Shown here piece after piece: positions 16,935 through 25,113 of a stretch of DNA of 64,000 nucleotides. Position 1 is the first letter of the stretch. Each line of letters opens with the position of its first letter. The stretch comes from Cryobacterium luteum (GTDB taxonomy: Bacteria > Actinomycetota > Actinomycetes > Actinomycetales > Microbacteriaceae), in contig NZ_FOCN01000007.1 of the NCBI RefSeq assembly GCF_900110125.1, forward strand, positions 1-64,000, read 5' to 3'. The notes under the pieces were generated by a model. That model was not told where the DNA came from, did no database searches, and worked only from the letters and a program-made list of their open reading frames with translations. The position numbers and the translations under genes were made by a program.

Positions 16935-17594
16935 GTGCCGATCGCAATTCCGACCCTCCGCGAGGGGGCAGTCACCCTGCGTCCCATCCGACTGCGCGAT
17001 TCGCGCGCGCTCGAGGGCGAACTGCTGGCGAACCGCTCGTGGTTGCGCAAATGGGAGGCGACCAACCCCTACGCGCCGATGTCGTTCGATACCCGCGCGA
17101 GCATCCGTAGCCTGTTGACCCATTCGCGTTCGGGCAACGGCCTGCCATTCATCGTGGAACAGGACGGTGAGCTGGCCGGCCAGCTGAACGTGTCGTCGAT
17201 CACCTGGGGGTCACTGTCGTCGGCCACTATCGGGTATTGGGTGAGCGAAAGGTTCGCGGGCCTGTCGGTCACGCCGACGGCCGTGGCGCTCGCGACCGAC
17301 TACTGCTTCTACCAGCTCGGCTTGCATCGCATGGAGATCTGCATCCGCCCCGAGAACAAGGCGAGCCTGCGCGTCGTCGAAAAGCTCGGTTTTCGCTACG
17401 AGGGACTGCGCCGCCGCTACATCCATATCAACGGTGACTGGCGCGACCACTTCTGCTTCGGCCTCGTGGCTGAGGAACTCACTCAGGGCGTCCTGCGCCG
17501 CTGGCACGAGGGCCTGGTCCCAGCGGATGCCGCGAGCGTCACCGCGGCAGATCTGGAGTCGGCGGCGCATCCGGTGCGTGTCATCACCCGATGA
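16935..17594 (+). CDS. GNAT N-acetyltransferase, RimJ/RimL type
   Basis: 219 residues from GTG 16935; the open frame upstream runs back into galU and is not used. Core signatures are VTLRPIRLRDS at the N-terminus, IGYWVSERFAGLSVTP in place of the usual acetyl-CoA loop, and LHRMEICIRPENKASLRVVEKLGFR, typical of RimJ-like enzymes that acetylate protein N-termini. In many actinobacteria this gene sits between galU (plus a MoeA-like glp gene) and sepX/glpR; here it follows galU directly. Confidence 0.85.
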   Translation: MPIAIPTLREGAVTLRPIRLRDSRALEGELLANRSWLRKWEATNPYAPMSFDTRASIRSLLTHSRSGNGLPFIVEQDGELAGQLNVSSITWGSLSSATIGYWVSERFAGLSVTPTAVALATDYCFYQLGLHRMEICIRPENKASLRVVEKLGFRYEGLRRRYIHINGDWRDHFCFGLVAEELTQGVLRRWHEGLVPADAASVTAADLESAAHPVRVITR

Positions 17595-17666
17595 CCAAGG
17601 CGTTATTCCCTGTTCGGGGGCGGAATCAGCGTATTAACTTGGGTGACACACCGAGAGTAATCAGCC

Positions 17667-18632
17667 GTGGATGCACCAGCGCCTCTTACCGTTGTCAACA
17701 TGAGTAGTGAGGCATTGGGTGGCGGGGTCATGGTGGCGGTGGCCGCTGTGCTCTGGGTTGCCTATCTGATGCCCACCTGGTCGCGCCGCAAGCAGTATCA
17801 GGCGACCGAAAGAAATGCGGTTCGATTGCAGCAGACACTGCGCATTCTGGCGGAAACCGCCGAGGTTCCGCAGCAGGTGCGTCTCGAGGCGACCGCCCGC
17901 ACCGTGGCCGAGCAGCAGCGTGTTCTGGCCCGGGTCGAACAGGATGCCCGGGCTGAAGCGCAGGCGGTAGCGGATGCCGCCACGTCGGTGCGTCGCGCTG
18001 CCGCAGCGGTGGCCGCGGCAGCCGCGCCGCGCGTACCGGAATCGCCGATGACCAAGCTGCGCCGTCTGCGCCGTTTCCGCGGCCTGGTCTCGCTGATCCT
18101 GCTGGCCGGTTTCGTTCTGGTCGTCGCCGGGATCGCTCCCGCCCTCGCCGGCTCGTTCACCGCGCTGGTCGGCGGCGGGGTCGTCATGGTCGCCGCCTTC
18201 GGAATTCTCGGACGACTGGCCACGGTCGCCCGGTCGGCCCGGATCGTTCGGGTGGATGCCCCGGTGGAGCTGCCCGTGCTCATGGGGCAGCCCTTCGAGC
18301 CCGTGCACTTGGAAGCGACTCCCGTCGCGCCGGCAACCTGGACGCCGCAGCCGGTGCCGCGCGCGCTGCACCTTTCGCGCGGATCCATTGCGCAGACGGC
18401 GATGGCCTCGGTCGAAGCGGCCAACCAGCTGCGCAAGGCCGCCGCCGAGGCGGAGGTCGCTCGTCGGGCCGCCGCGCTCGCCGAGGACGCCAATCGGGCG
18501 GTCACGCCGATCGCGCGCCCCGCAGCAGCGGCAGTAGCTCCGAACCGATTCGCGTCGATGGGCATCGTCGGGGAGACCAGCCCAGGCATGACCGACCTCG
18601 ACGCCGTGCTGCGACGTCGTCGCGCCGTCTAA
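17667..18632 (+). CDS. SepX/GlpR-like membrane protein (divisome-associated)
   Basis: 321 residues from GTG 17667 (GAGAG nine bases upstream); ATG 17700 is an alternative that gives the more usual short N-terminus. The protein begins with a membrane helix (GVMVAVAAVLWVAYLMP), then a basic WSRRKQY stop, a long Ala-rich coiled-coil, and a pair of hydrophobic segments near the centre. This architecture and the galU-GNAT context match SepX of Streptomyces and GlpR of Corynebacterium, which link the membrane to FtsZ or to the MoeA-like Glp. The assignment rests on architecture and synteny rather than a diagnostic motif. Confidence 0.6.
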   Translation: MDAPAPLTVVNMSSEALGGGVMVAVAAVLWVAYLMPTWSRRKQYQATERNAVRLQQTLRILAETAEVPQQVRLEATARTVAEQQRVLARVEQDARAEAQAVADAATSVRRAAAAVAAAAAPRVPESPMTKLRRLRRFRGLVSLILLAGFVLVVAGIAPALAGSFTALVGGGVVMVAAFGILGRLATVARSARIVRVDAPVELPVLMGQPFEPVHLEATPVAPATWTPQPVPRALHLSRGSIAQTAMASVEAANQLRKAAAEAEVARRAAALAEDANRAVTPIARPAAAAVAPNRFASMGIVGETSPGMTDLDAVLRRRRAV

Positions 18633-18697
18633 TTCGGGCCTCGGGCGCGAAGCGTCGAAACTGGCGGCCGTGCCGTGATATTCTTCAAAGGCAGTTT

Positions 18698-18770
18698 GGG
18701 GCTTTGGCGCAGTTGGTAGCGCGTCTCGTTCGCAATGAGAAGGTCAGGAGTTCGAATCTCCTAAGCTCCA
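18698..18770 (+). tRNA. tRNA-Ala (anticodon CGC)
   Basis: All arms fold: acceptor GGGGCTT with AAGCTCC (one G-U), D stem GCGC/GCGC, anticodon stem TCTCG/TGAGA with loop TTCGCAA giving anticodon CGC, T stem AGGAG/CTCCT with loop TTCGAAT. Discriminator is A; CCA is not encoded. Reads GCG alanine codons. Confidence 0.95.
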
Positions 18771-18783
18771 CTCGCACTGGAAG

Positions 18784-18811
18784 AAAAGTCCCGGCCTCGG
18801 CCGGGACTTTT
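18784..18811 (+). terminator. Intrinsic terminator after tRNA-Ala
   Basis: AAAAGTCCCGGCC / GGCCGGGACTTTT, a perfect 13-bp stem with a two-base loop and a T-run on both strands. It terminates the tRNA and, in reverse, could serve the IclR gene ending at 18840. Confidence 0.9.
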
Positions 18812-18839
18812 CTCGTTTCCGGGCTCCTCGCGGCCGAGG

Positions 18840-19646
18840 CTAGTTGATCGGGGGGCGCTGCAGCGTCTGGGTGATGCGACTGGCCTCGTCGAGCAGCAAC
18901 TGGCCGAGCACCTTCTGCCGCTCCGGCTTGAACCGCGGTTCGATGCCGGTGAGCGAGAGCGCCCAGCCGGGGCGGCCGCTGCGGTCGAAGATCGCCGCCC
19001 CCATGCCCCAGCTGCCCTCCAGAATGAGCCCGGGGTTCACGGCATAACCGGTTTCCCGGGTGCGCTCGAGATTGGCGCGGATGCTGGCAGGGGAGTGCTG
19101 AGGACCCCAGCGCGCCGCGAATGCGTCCGCATCGGTGTCGGCCGACACGGTGTCGCCGAGCAGGGCATCCACTTCGGTGTCGGGCAGGTAGGCCAGAATG
19201 GCCAGTCCAGCGGATGCGACCCCCAGCGGAAATCGCACCCCCTCGTGCAGCACGAAGGAGCGGATGGGGAAGCTGCCCTCTTCACGGAGCAGGCACACGG
19301 TTTCGGCGCCGCGGCGGATGGAGAGGAACGCACTTTCGCCGGTCTCCTCGGCGAGGCGCACGAGGCTCGGCCGGGCGAGCTCCTCGATCGGGTAGCGGGC
19401 GGCGGCGACGGTTCCCATGACGAACACCTCGGGACCGTAGTGCCAGGTGCGGCGCACGGCATCGTGGTCGAGCAGGCCCTCGGCGGCGAGTGAGCTGAGC
19501 AGCCGGTGCACGGTGGGCCGGGTCAGGCCGGAGTCCCGCACGATCTCGGCGAGCGGTGTGCCGGCCGGGTTGCGCCCCACGAGGCGCAGCAGCAGGGCGA
19601 TGCGGGCGACGACCTGGGCGCCCTGCACGTGCTGGGTCAGCGGCAC
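18840..19646 (-). CDS. IclR-family transcriptional regulator
   Basis: 268 residues. N-terminal helix-turn-helix (GTPLAEIVRDSGLTRPTVHRLL) and the IclR effector domain with LAEETGESAFLSIRRGAETVCL and GYAVNPGLILEGSWGMGAAIFD. Divergent from the CoA-transferase genes at 19863 and probably controls them; two matching palindromes lie in the intergenic region. The effector may be a keto acid or CoA-pathway intermediate (inference). Confidence 0.9.
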   Translation of the reverse strand: MPLTQHVQGAQVVARIALLLRLVGRNPAGTPLAEIVRDSGLTRPTVHRLLSSLAAEGLLDHDAVRRTWHYGPEVFVMGTVAAARYPIEELARPSLVRLAEETGESAFLSIRRGAETVCLLREEGSFPIRSFVLHEGVRFPLGVASAGLAILAYLPDTEVDALLGDTVSADTDADAFAARWGPQHSPASIRANLERTRETGYAVNPGLILEGSWGMGAAIFDRSGRPGWALSLTGIEPRFKPERQKVLGQLLLDEASRITQTLQRPPIN

Positions 19647-19713
19647 CGGCTGGCTGCTGCGTGACTTACGGCTCCCCGCGGTGGCTGAACGATCATCCGT
19701 TTTCTTGCCTTCT

Positions 19714-19838
19714 GTCCATATTGTGGATGATTTGCAGCCTAGTGTTCATGAGGTGGAATCACAAGAAAGTGGCAATTGACAGGGCTCTGACGGGCTGAAT
19801 ACGATGACGTAACGAGCCGAAGTCCACAAGATGGACAG
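19714..19838. promoter_or_regulatory. Paired IclR operator candidates
   Basis: GTCCATATTGTGGAT (19714-19728) and GTCCACAAGATGGAC (19824-19838) share the half-sites GTCCA and TGGAC/T with a five-base spacer. The second is a perfect inverted repeat 25 bp upstream of the CoA-transferase start; the first lies 68 bp upstream of the regulator start. Two similar sites between divergent genes suit co-repression and autoregulation. Confidence 0.6.
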
Positions 19839-19862
19839 GCTTACACTCAGCGAGGAGATAAC

Positions 19863-20579
19863 ATGCCCAAGGTACAGACCAGCGCGAGAGAGGCGCTGCA
19901 CGATGTTCTGCACGACGGGATGGTGCTCGCGGTCGGCGGATTCGGGCTCAGCGGAATTCCGGCCGATCTCATTGACGCGGTGCGGGCATCCGGTGTGAAA
20001 GATCTCACTGTCGTGTCCAACAATATGGGCGTCGACGGCAAGGGCCTGGGTGTGCTGCTCGAAGCCGGGCAGGTGCGCAAGGTCATCGCCTCGTACGTCG
20101 GCGAGAACAAGCTGTTCGCCGAGCAGTTTCTGGCCGGCGTGCTCGAGGTCGAGTTCAGCCCTCAGGGCACCCTCGCCGAGCGACTGCGCGCCGGCGGCGC
20201 CGGCATTCCCGCTTTTTACACCAAGACCGGCGTCGGCACGCTGATCGCCGACGGCAAACCGCTCGCCGACTTCGACGGCGAAACGTACCTGCAGGAGCGC
20301 GGCATCGTCGCCGACGTCGCGCTGGTCAAAGCCTGGCGGGCTGACACCCTTGGCAATCTCGAATACCGCTTCACCGCCCGCAACTTCAACCCGGTCGTGG
20401 CGACCGCCGGGCGCATAACGATCGCCGAGGCCGAGGTGATCGTCGAACCCGGGGATATCGATCCAAATCACGTGATCACCCCGGGGGTCTACGTGCAGCG
20501 CCTGATCCAGGCCTCGGCCCGGGTCAAGGACATCGAACAGCGCACCGTGCGCAGCCGGCCCGTGCTGGCCAGAGCTTAA
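19863..20579 (+). CDS. scoA: 3-oxoacid CoA-transferase, subunit A
   Basis: 238 residues. Alpha subunit of succinyl-CoA:3-ketoacid CoA-transferase: [17 protein letters not shown] near the N-terminus, [21 protein letters not shown], then [19 protein letters not shown] (CoA-contacting loop). Activates acetoacetate or another 3-keto acid with CoA from succinyl-CoA. GAGGAGA ribosome site upstream; subunit B follows 11 nt later. It is a paralogue of the pcaI product encoded at 45458. Confidence 0.92.
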   Translation: MPKVQTSAREALHDVLHDGMVLAVGGFGLSGIPADLIDAVRASGVKDLTVVSNNMGVDGKGLGVLLEAGQVRKVIASYVGENKLFAEQFLAGVLEVEFSPQGTLAERLRAGGAGIPAFYTKTGVGTLIADGKPLADFDGETYLQERGIVADVALVKAWRADTLGNLEYRFTARNFNPVVATAGRITIAEAEVIVEPGDIDPNHVITPGVYVQRLIQASARVKDIEQRTVRSRPVLARA

Positions 20580-20590
20580 GGAGACTCACC

Positions 20591-21241
20591 ATGGCTTGGA
20601 CCAGAGACGAAATGGCCGCGATCGCGGCGCAGGAACTGCACGACGGCGACTACGTGAACCTCGGCATTGGCATTCCGACGCTCGTTGCCAACAACTTGCC
20701 GGAGGATATTCGAGTGACCCTGCAGAGCGAGAACGGGCTGCTGGGCATGGGACCGTTCCCGTGGGAGGGCGAGGAAGACGCCGACCTGATCAACGCCGGC
20801 AAACAGACCGTCACCGTGCTGCCGGGGGGATCGATCTTCGATTCTGCGACCTCGTTCGGGATGATCCGCGGTGGTCACGTGAAGGTCGCCATTCTCGGTG
20901 CCATGCAGGTCTCCGGCCTCGGCGACCTCGCCAACTGGACCATCCCCGGCAAAATGGTCAAGGGCATGGGCGGCGCTATGGACCTCGTCGCGGGCACCCC
21001 GCGCGTGGTCGTGCTCACCGAGCACGTGGCCAAGGACGGCACCCCGAAGATCGTCACCGAGTGCACCCTGCCGCTGACCGGGGTGCGGGTCGTCGACCGC
21101 ATCATCAGCGACATTGCCGTTTTCGACGTGACGCCGACCGGCTTGGTGCTGCGCCAGCGCGCCCCCGGCGTGAGCCTGCAAGATGTTGAGGACACTACAG
21201 AGGCCGCATTCACGGTCTCGGAGCTGGCCCCCACCCGCTAA
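20591..21241 (+). CDS. scoB: 3-oxoacid CoA-transferase, subunit B
   Basis: 216 residues. Beta subunit: [16 protein letters not shown], then [10 protein letters not shown], whose glutamate forms the glutamyl-CoA intermediate, and [17 protein letters not shown] ribosome site. Ends at the base of a very strong hairpin (21241-21300). With scoA it forms a two-gene operon facing the IclR regulator; with no ketothiolase beside it the pathway context is unclear, and it could assist the beta-ketoadipate transferase or serve ketone-body use. Confidence 0.92.
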   Translation: MAWTRDEMAAIAAQELHDGDYVNLGIGIPTLVANNLPEDIRVTLQSENGLLGMGPFPWEGEEDADLINAGKQTVTVLPGGSIFDSATSFGMIRGGHVKVAILGAMQVSGLGDLANWTIPGKMVKGMGGAMDLVAGTPRVVVLTEHVAKDGTPKIVTECTLPLTGVRVVDRIISDIAVFDVTPTGLVLRQRAPGVSLQDVEDTTEAAFTVSELAPTR

Positions 21242-21300
21242 AGCGGATGCCGCGGCGCGGCCAGGCCCGGCCCGGCGGGGCCGCGCCGCGGCATCCGCTT
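21241..21300. terminator. 22-bp perfect-stem hairpin after scoB
   Basis: Arms 21241-21262 and 21279-21300 are perfect reverse complements beginning AAGCGGATGCCGCGG, with a 16-base loop. The left arm starts inside the scoB stop codon. No long T-run follows in plus direction beyond CTT, so it may be a processing or repeat element as well as a terminator; both arms contain the genome-wide GCGGATGCC motif. Confidence 0.7.
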
Positions 21301-21345
21301 GCGCGAGTGTTCGAGCCTGTCGGCGGCACCCGCCATACTGGGTGC

Positions 21346-22806
21346 ATGTCGGACCCGATCGGTGCGCGCGCGTGGCGGCGAAGCCCGGTGCTGTCGGTGC
21401 GCGTGCGCATCCTGGCCGCGATCCTGCTCGTGACGGCGGCCGGGCTGGCCATTGCGGGAACGACCGCCTACGCGGTGCAGCGTGAACGCACGCTGAGCGA
21501 GATCGATTCGGTGCTCACCGACACCGTCGACGACGTGCGCATCGTGGCCGCCGACTCCCCAGCCACCGACCTGCGCGGCGTGTTGCGCGCCGTCATCGCC
21601 GGGGTACGCCCGGCAACCAATGAGAGCACGCTGGCCGTCATCGACGGTGTGGCGGCATTGGAACCGCGCGCGGTCGACTTTCGGCTGGTTGATGACGCGC
21701 TCGTGCAGCGCAGCGAGGCCGAAACGGCCGCGGACGACGTCGTGCTCGGCACTGGCACAGCCTCGGGCCGGCTGCTGCGCTACGTTTTCGTGCCGGTTTC
21801 CGTCGACGGCGACCCGGCGCAGGGCACGTTCATTGCCGCCTTCGACCTCAACGCCGAACTGAAGTCCGTTTCCGACGCCTCCCGCACCTATCTGCTCGTG
21901 GGGCTGGTGACCCTGATCGTCGTCGGGCTGGTCGGCTGGGTCGTGGCCGGTCGACTATTGCGCCCCATTCGCGCGCTGCGCGAGGCCGCCGCGCGCATCA
22001 CCGCGTCGGATGTGAGCGAACGCATCCCGGTTGTCGGTCACGACGACGTCTCGGCGTTGACGTCGACCGTGAACGATATGCTCGATCGCCTGCAGGGCGC
22101 GCTCACCGGGCAGCGCCGGCTGCTCGACGATGTCGGACACGAGTTGAAAACGCCCATCACCATCGTGCGCGGGCATCTTGAGCTGATGAACCCCGCCAGC
22201 ACGGCCGATGTGGTGGCCACCCGCGATCTCGCGATCGATGAACTCGACCGGATGGGCGGGCTTGTGCGGGATATCTCGGCGCTCGCCCAGGTGGAACGGT
22301 CAGCCCTCGCGAACCGCGGCCCCACCGACATTCCCGCGCTCGTGGAGCGGGTGCGGCTGAAAGCGGCGGCGCTGTCGGCGCACCGCTGGGTCATCTCGGC
22401 GACGGCCGACGTGGTCGTGCCCGTGGACGCCGACAAACTCACCCAGGCGTTGCTGCAACTCGCGGCCAACGCGGTCAGCCACGGGGCCCCGACCGGAGTG
22501 ATCGAGCTGGGTAGTGCCCTCACCACGGATGTCGCCGGCCGGCCCCGGCTGCAGCTCTGGGTGAGCGATCACGGGCCGGGTATCAGTGACGATCTGCTGC
22601 CGCGCGTCTTCGATCGGTTTCAGCGCGGAACCCGCGGACGCGGGCCGGCCGGCTCCGGCCTCGGCCTGGCGATCGTGGCGGCCATTGCCGCCGGGCACCA
22701 TGGAGTGGCCGTGGTCAGCACGACTCCCGGCGGCGGCGCGACCTTCACGATCGACCTTCCCATCGATGCGACTGCGTCCCCCGACCCGAAGGACATCCGC
22801 TCGTGA
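21346..22806 (+). CDS. Two-component sensor histidine kinase
   Basis: 486 residues from ATG 21346. TM1 (VRILAAILLVTAAGLAIAGTTAY), an extracytoplasmic domain of about 130 residues, TM2 (YLLVGLVTLIVVGLVGWVVAG), HAMP, then the HisKA H-box DDVGHELKTPI with His265, and the ATPase motifs (DHGPGISDDLLPRVFDRF, GSGLGLAIV). Autophosphorylates and passes phosphate to the response regulator whose start overlaps this stop by 4 nt. The partner lacks the usual Asp, which makes the output of this kinase puzzling. Confidence 0.93.
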   Translation: MSDPIGARAWRRSPVLSVRVRILAAILLVTAAGLAIAGTTAYAVQRERTLSEIDSVLTDTVDDVRIVAADSPATDLRGVLRAVIAGVRPATNESTLAVIDGVAALEPRAVDFRLVDDALVQRSEAETAADDVVLGTGTASGRLLRYVFVPVSVDGDPAQGTFIAAFDLNAELKSVSDASRTYLLVGLVTLIVVGLVGWVVAGRLLRPIRALREAAARITASDVSERIPVVGHDDVSALTSTVNDMLDRLQGALTGQRRLLDDVGHELKTPITIVRGHLELMNPASTADVVATRDLAIDELDRMGGLVRDISALAQVERSALANRGPTDIPALVERVRLKAAALSAHRWVISATADVVVPVDADKLTQALLQLAANAVSHGAPTGVIELGSALTTDVAGRPRLQLWVSDHGPGISDDLLPRVFDRFQRGTRGRGPAGSGLGLAIVAAIAAGHHGVAVVSTTPGGGATFTIDLPIDATASPDPKDIRS

Positions 22807-23459
22807 GCCGCATTCTGATCGCCGAAGATGAAGACCGCATCGCCAGTTTCGTGGAGAAGGGGCTCGTCGCCGCCGGCTTCGCCACCGTCGTGGTGGGTAC
22901 CGGAGCGGATGCCCTCGACTACGCGATAACCGGCGGGTTCGATCTGCTGATCCTGAACATCGGGCTGCCTGGGATCGACGGCTACGAGGTGCTGCGGCAG
23001 CTGCGGGCCGACGGGTCGGAACTACCCGTGATTGTGCTGACGGCCAGGGACTCGGCCGACGACACCCTCGCGAGCCTCGAGGGCGGCGCCAACGACTACA
23101 TGTCGAAGCCGTTTCGATTCGACGAGCTGTTGGCGCGGGTGCGACTGCGTATGGTGGAGGCCCCCCGGGCGACGAACACCGTGCTCAGCGTCGACGGGCT
23201 GCAACTCGACCTGCGCACCCGCCGGGCCACGGTGGGGAGCCGGCAGGTCGACCTCTCGGCCCGAGAATTCGCGCTCGCCGAGGAATTTCTGCGCCACCCC
23301 GACCAGGTTCTGAGCCGCGAACAGCTGCTCAGCCGGGTCTGGGGCTACGATTTCGATCCCGGGTCGAACGTGGTCGACGTCTACGTGGGCTATCTGCGCG
23401 CCAAATTCGGTGCTGACCGCATCGAGACGGTACGCGGAATGGGCTACCGACTCAGCTGA
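22803..23459 (+). CDS. OmpR/PhoB-family response regulator with Asn at the phospho-acceptor site
   Basis: 218 residues. Receiver domain with acidic pocket (AEDED, residues 7-11), Thr80 and Lys102 conserved, but the acceptor position reads ILNIGLPGIDG, Asn52 (codon AAC at 22956) instead of Asp. C-terminal winged helix of OmpR type (LSAREFALAEEFLRHP, VWGYDFDPGSNVVDVYVGYLR). The regulator therefore probably cannot be phosphorylated normally and may be constitutively set, deamidated to Asp, or regulated by another cue. Overlaps the kinase gene by 4 nt, so the pair is still cotranslated. Confidence 0.9.
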   Translation: MSRILIAEDEDRIASFVEKGLVAAGFATVVVGTGADALDYAITGGFDLLILNIGLPGIDGYEVLRQLRADGSELPVIVLTARDSADDTLASLEGGANDYMSKPFRFDELLARVRLRMVEAPRATNTVLSVDGLQLDLRTRRATVGSRQVDLSAREFALAEEFLRHPDQVLSREQLLSRVWGYDFDPGSNVVDVYVGYLRAKFGADRIETVRGMGYRLS

Positions 23460-23469
23460 GTCGATAGCC
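23442..23469. terminator. Palindrome spanning response-regulator stop
   Basis: GGCTACCGACTCAG (23442-23455) pairs with CTGAGTCGATAGCC (23456-23469), 13 of 14 positions. It covers the stop codon of the plus-strand gene and lies 21 bp from the stop of the converging gene, so it is a likely bidirectional terminator, although the T-run is poor. Confidence 0.5.
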
Positions 23470-23489
23470 CCTTCGTGGCGGCGGCCTGG

Positions 23490-24020
23490 CTACTCGTGAG
23501 CGCTGCCGTGGCCGGAGTCGTCGCTGCCATCGTGGCCGCTGTCATCGCTGCCCGAGTTGTCGTCGCTCGACGTGTCGCTGCCCGAGTTGCTGGTGTCCGA
23601 GTCGTCGTGACCGGAGTTGCTTCCGCGGCCGGAGGTGCTGGAGTCGTCGATCGTGACCGCGTTCCCGGGGCCGGAGTTGCTGTCGACACGGCCGTCGCTG
23701 TCATCGGGGGCGTCGTTCACATCGTCGGCACCCTGGCCGGAACCGATGCGGCCGTCGCTGTCGTCGGGGGCGTCGTTCACATCGTTGCTCATGGAGTCAT
23801 CGGCCTGGTCGTCGATGCCATGGCCGGAGCCGACGCGGCCGTCGCTGTCGTCGGGAGTGTTGGGCAGATTGGTGGCAGCCGGGGTGCTGCTGGAGATGCT
23901 GGTCGGGGCCAGGAGGGTCGGGCCGGGGTTCGCCTGGGCGGCAATCACGCCGACCGACATCAAGCCGGCGAGGCCGAGGGTTGCGAGGGTGAGGGTGCGC
24001 TTCTTCGTCAGCTGAAACAT
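23490..24020 (-). CDS. Secreted Asp/Ser/Gly-rich repeat protein
   Basis: 176 residues. Signal peptide MFQLTKKRTLTLATLGLAGL with AQA cleavage region near 29. The rest is disordered and acidic: three copies of an APDDSDGR-type unit (NTPDDSDGRVGSG, NDAPDDSDGRIGSG, NDAPDDSDGRVDSN), then an Asp/Ser/His/Gly tail. It resembles calcium-binding or elastic linkers in composition, but no family is recognised. Located convergent to the two-component genes and downstream of another exported low-complexity protein; a target of that system is a reasonable guess. Confidence 0.65.
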   Translation of the reverse strand: MFQLTKKRTLTLATLGLAGLMSVGVIAAQANPGPTLLAPTSISSSTPAATNLPNTPDDSDGRVGSGHGIDDQADDSMSNDVNDAPDDSDGRIGSGQGADDVNDAPDDSDGRVDSNSGPGNAVTIDDSSTSGRGSNSGHDDSDTSNSGSDTSSDDNSGSDDSGHDGSDDSGHGSAHE

Positions 24021-24146
24021 GGGGTGCCCTTTCGTTGGCGCCGAGCGAGCGGCGGATGGATTCCGTGGCGTCTATCGCCACAGGATCAATCAACCGCACG
24101 CCGATAAGACCGGCAGGAGAAGTGCATGAGAGCACTCTCATGGGCT

Positions 24147-24527
24147 TCAGCCGCCGCTGCCCGAACTTCCGGACCCGCCGCTCGACCCGGAGCCGCCGGA
24201 ATCGTCCGCGCCCGTGTCGTCGTCGTGACCGGGGGTGTCGCCGCCGTGATCGTCCACGATGACGGGGTCCGGGGCGGGAACGACTTCGGGGCTCGTGCTC
24301 GGCGCCGTGCCGGTCGGTTCAGGGCTCGGCGTGGGCGTCGCCGTCGCAGTGGATGCCCCGCCCGGCTGCTGCACCGACACGGCCGGCACCCCGATGGGTC
24401 GCCCCGGCTGCTCCGCGATAGCGAGCGATCCAGCGAGCGTCGAAGCGATGGCCACGAGCACAACGGCTCCGACGCCCGCGCCCACGATCCAGACCAGCGC
24501 CCGAGCCCAGCTGTTGCGCACGTTCAT
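24147..24527 (-). CDS. Membrane-anchored Pro/Thr/Asp-rich protein
   Basis: 126 residues from ATG 24527 (GGGAGG five bases upstream). One N-terminal membrane helix (ALVWIVGAGVGAVVLVAIAS) followed by a low-complexity extracellular tail: TPTPSPEPTGTAPSTSP, then Asp/His/Gly-rich and finally GSSG repeats. No known domain. Same strand as and 126 bp upstream of the secreted Asp-rich gene, with which it shares composition, so the two probably act together at the cell surface. Confidence 0.6.
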   Translation of the reverse strand: MNVRNSWARALVWIVGAGVGAVVLVAIASTLAGSLAIAEQPGRPIGVPAVSVQQPGGASTATATPTPSPEPTGTAPSTSPEVVPAPDPVIVDDHGGDTPGHDDDTGADDSGGSGSSGGSGSSGSGG

Positions 24528-24654
24528 GATGCCTCCCGATCCACAAGCCGTGCCCCAGTGTGGGCCGCACGGGTGAGACCCAGGCAAGGCCCGCGTGAGA
24601 AGTCTCTTAGGTTTGAATCAGCTCTCGCGTACCCTACCTGGACCAACGGAACTG

Positions 24655-25032
24655 CTACGTTTCGTTGGGAATCGCTGTGCTCGGGTTTGACTTGCTTCGA
24701 GCAGCGAACTTTGGGAAGGCGCGGCTCAACATGCTCAACCAATTCGGCACGATTTCGAACCGTTCCAGAGCCCAGACCAGACGTGTGGCCACCCAGAACC
24801 AAATGAAGGCAACCGGCGCAGTGAGGAACGGTGCCACGGTCGGCCACCGCCAGATTTGACCGGCCAGAAAGCCCAACCAGACCCGTGCGCTGCAGGCTCC
24901 GAGCCATACAAAGAATGCGCCAAAGAGCCAGATGGGAGCACGAGCGGCCAGAGACAGCCGGGCTCGAATTAAGGCGGCATTTACCTCGAGAAGGCTTTCG
25001 ACCTGAGCATCACGAAAGATCTCGGGGTGGAA
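24655..25032 (-). pseudogene. 5'-truncated membrane protein remnant
   Basis: An open frame of 125 codons starts directly after a TAA at 25033-25035 and has no ATG or GTG; the first TTG is far inside at 24876. The translation shows a soluble helix (EIFRDAQVESLLEVNAAL) and two or three hydrophobic segments (WLFGAFFVWLGAC, APFLTAPVAFIWFWVATRL), which reads like real membrane protein sequence. Either the N-terminus was lost or a non-standard start is used. No family recognised. Confidence 0.4.
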
Positions 25033-25113
25033 TTACCGAGTTGATTCGAGTCCGTCAACGATTGTCGCGATACGCATACAGATGACATTTCTTGTAGCGA
25101 TGCAAAATTCTGG

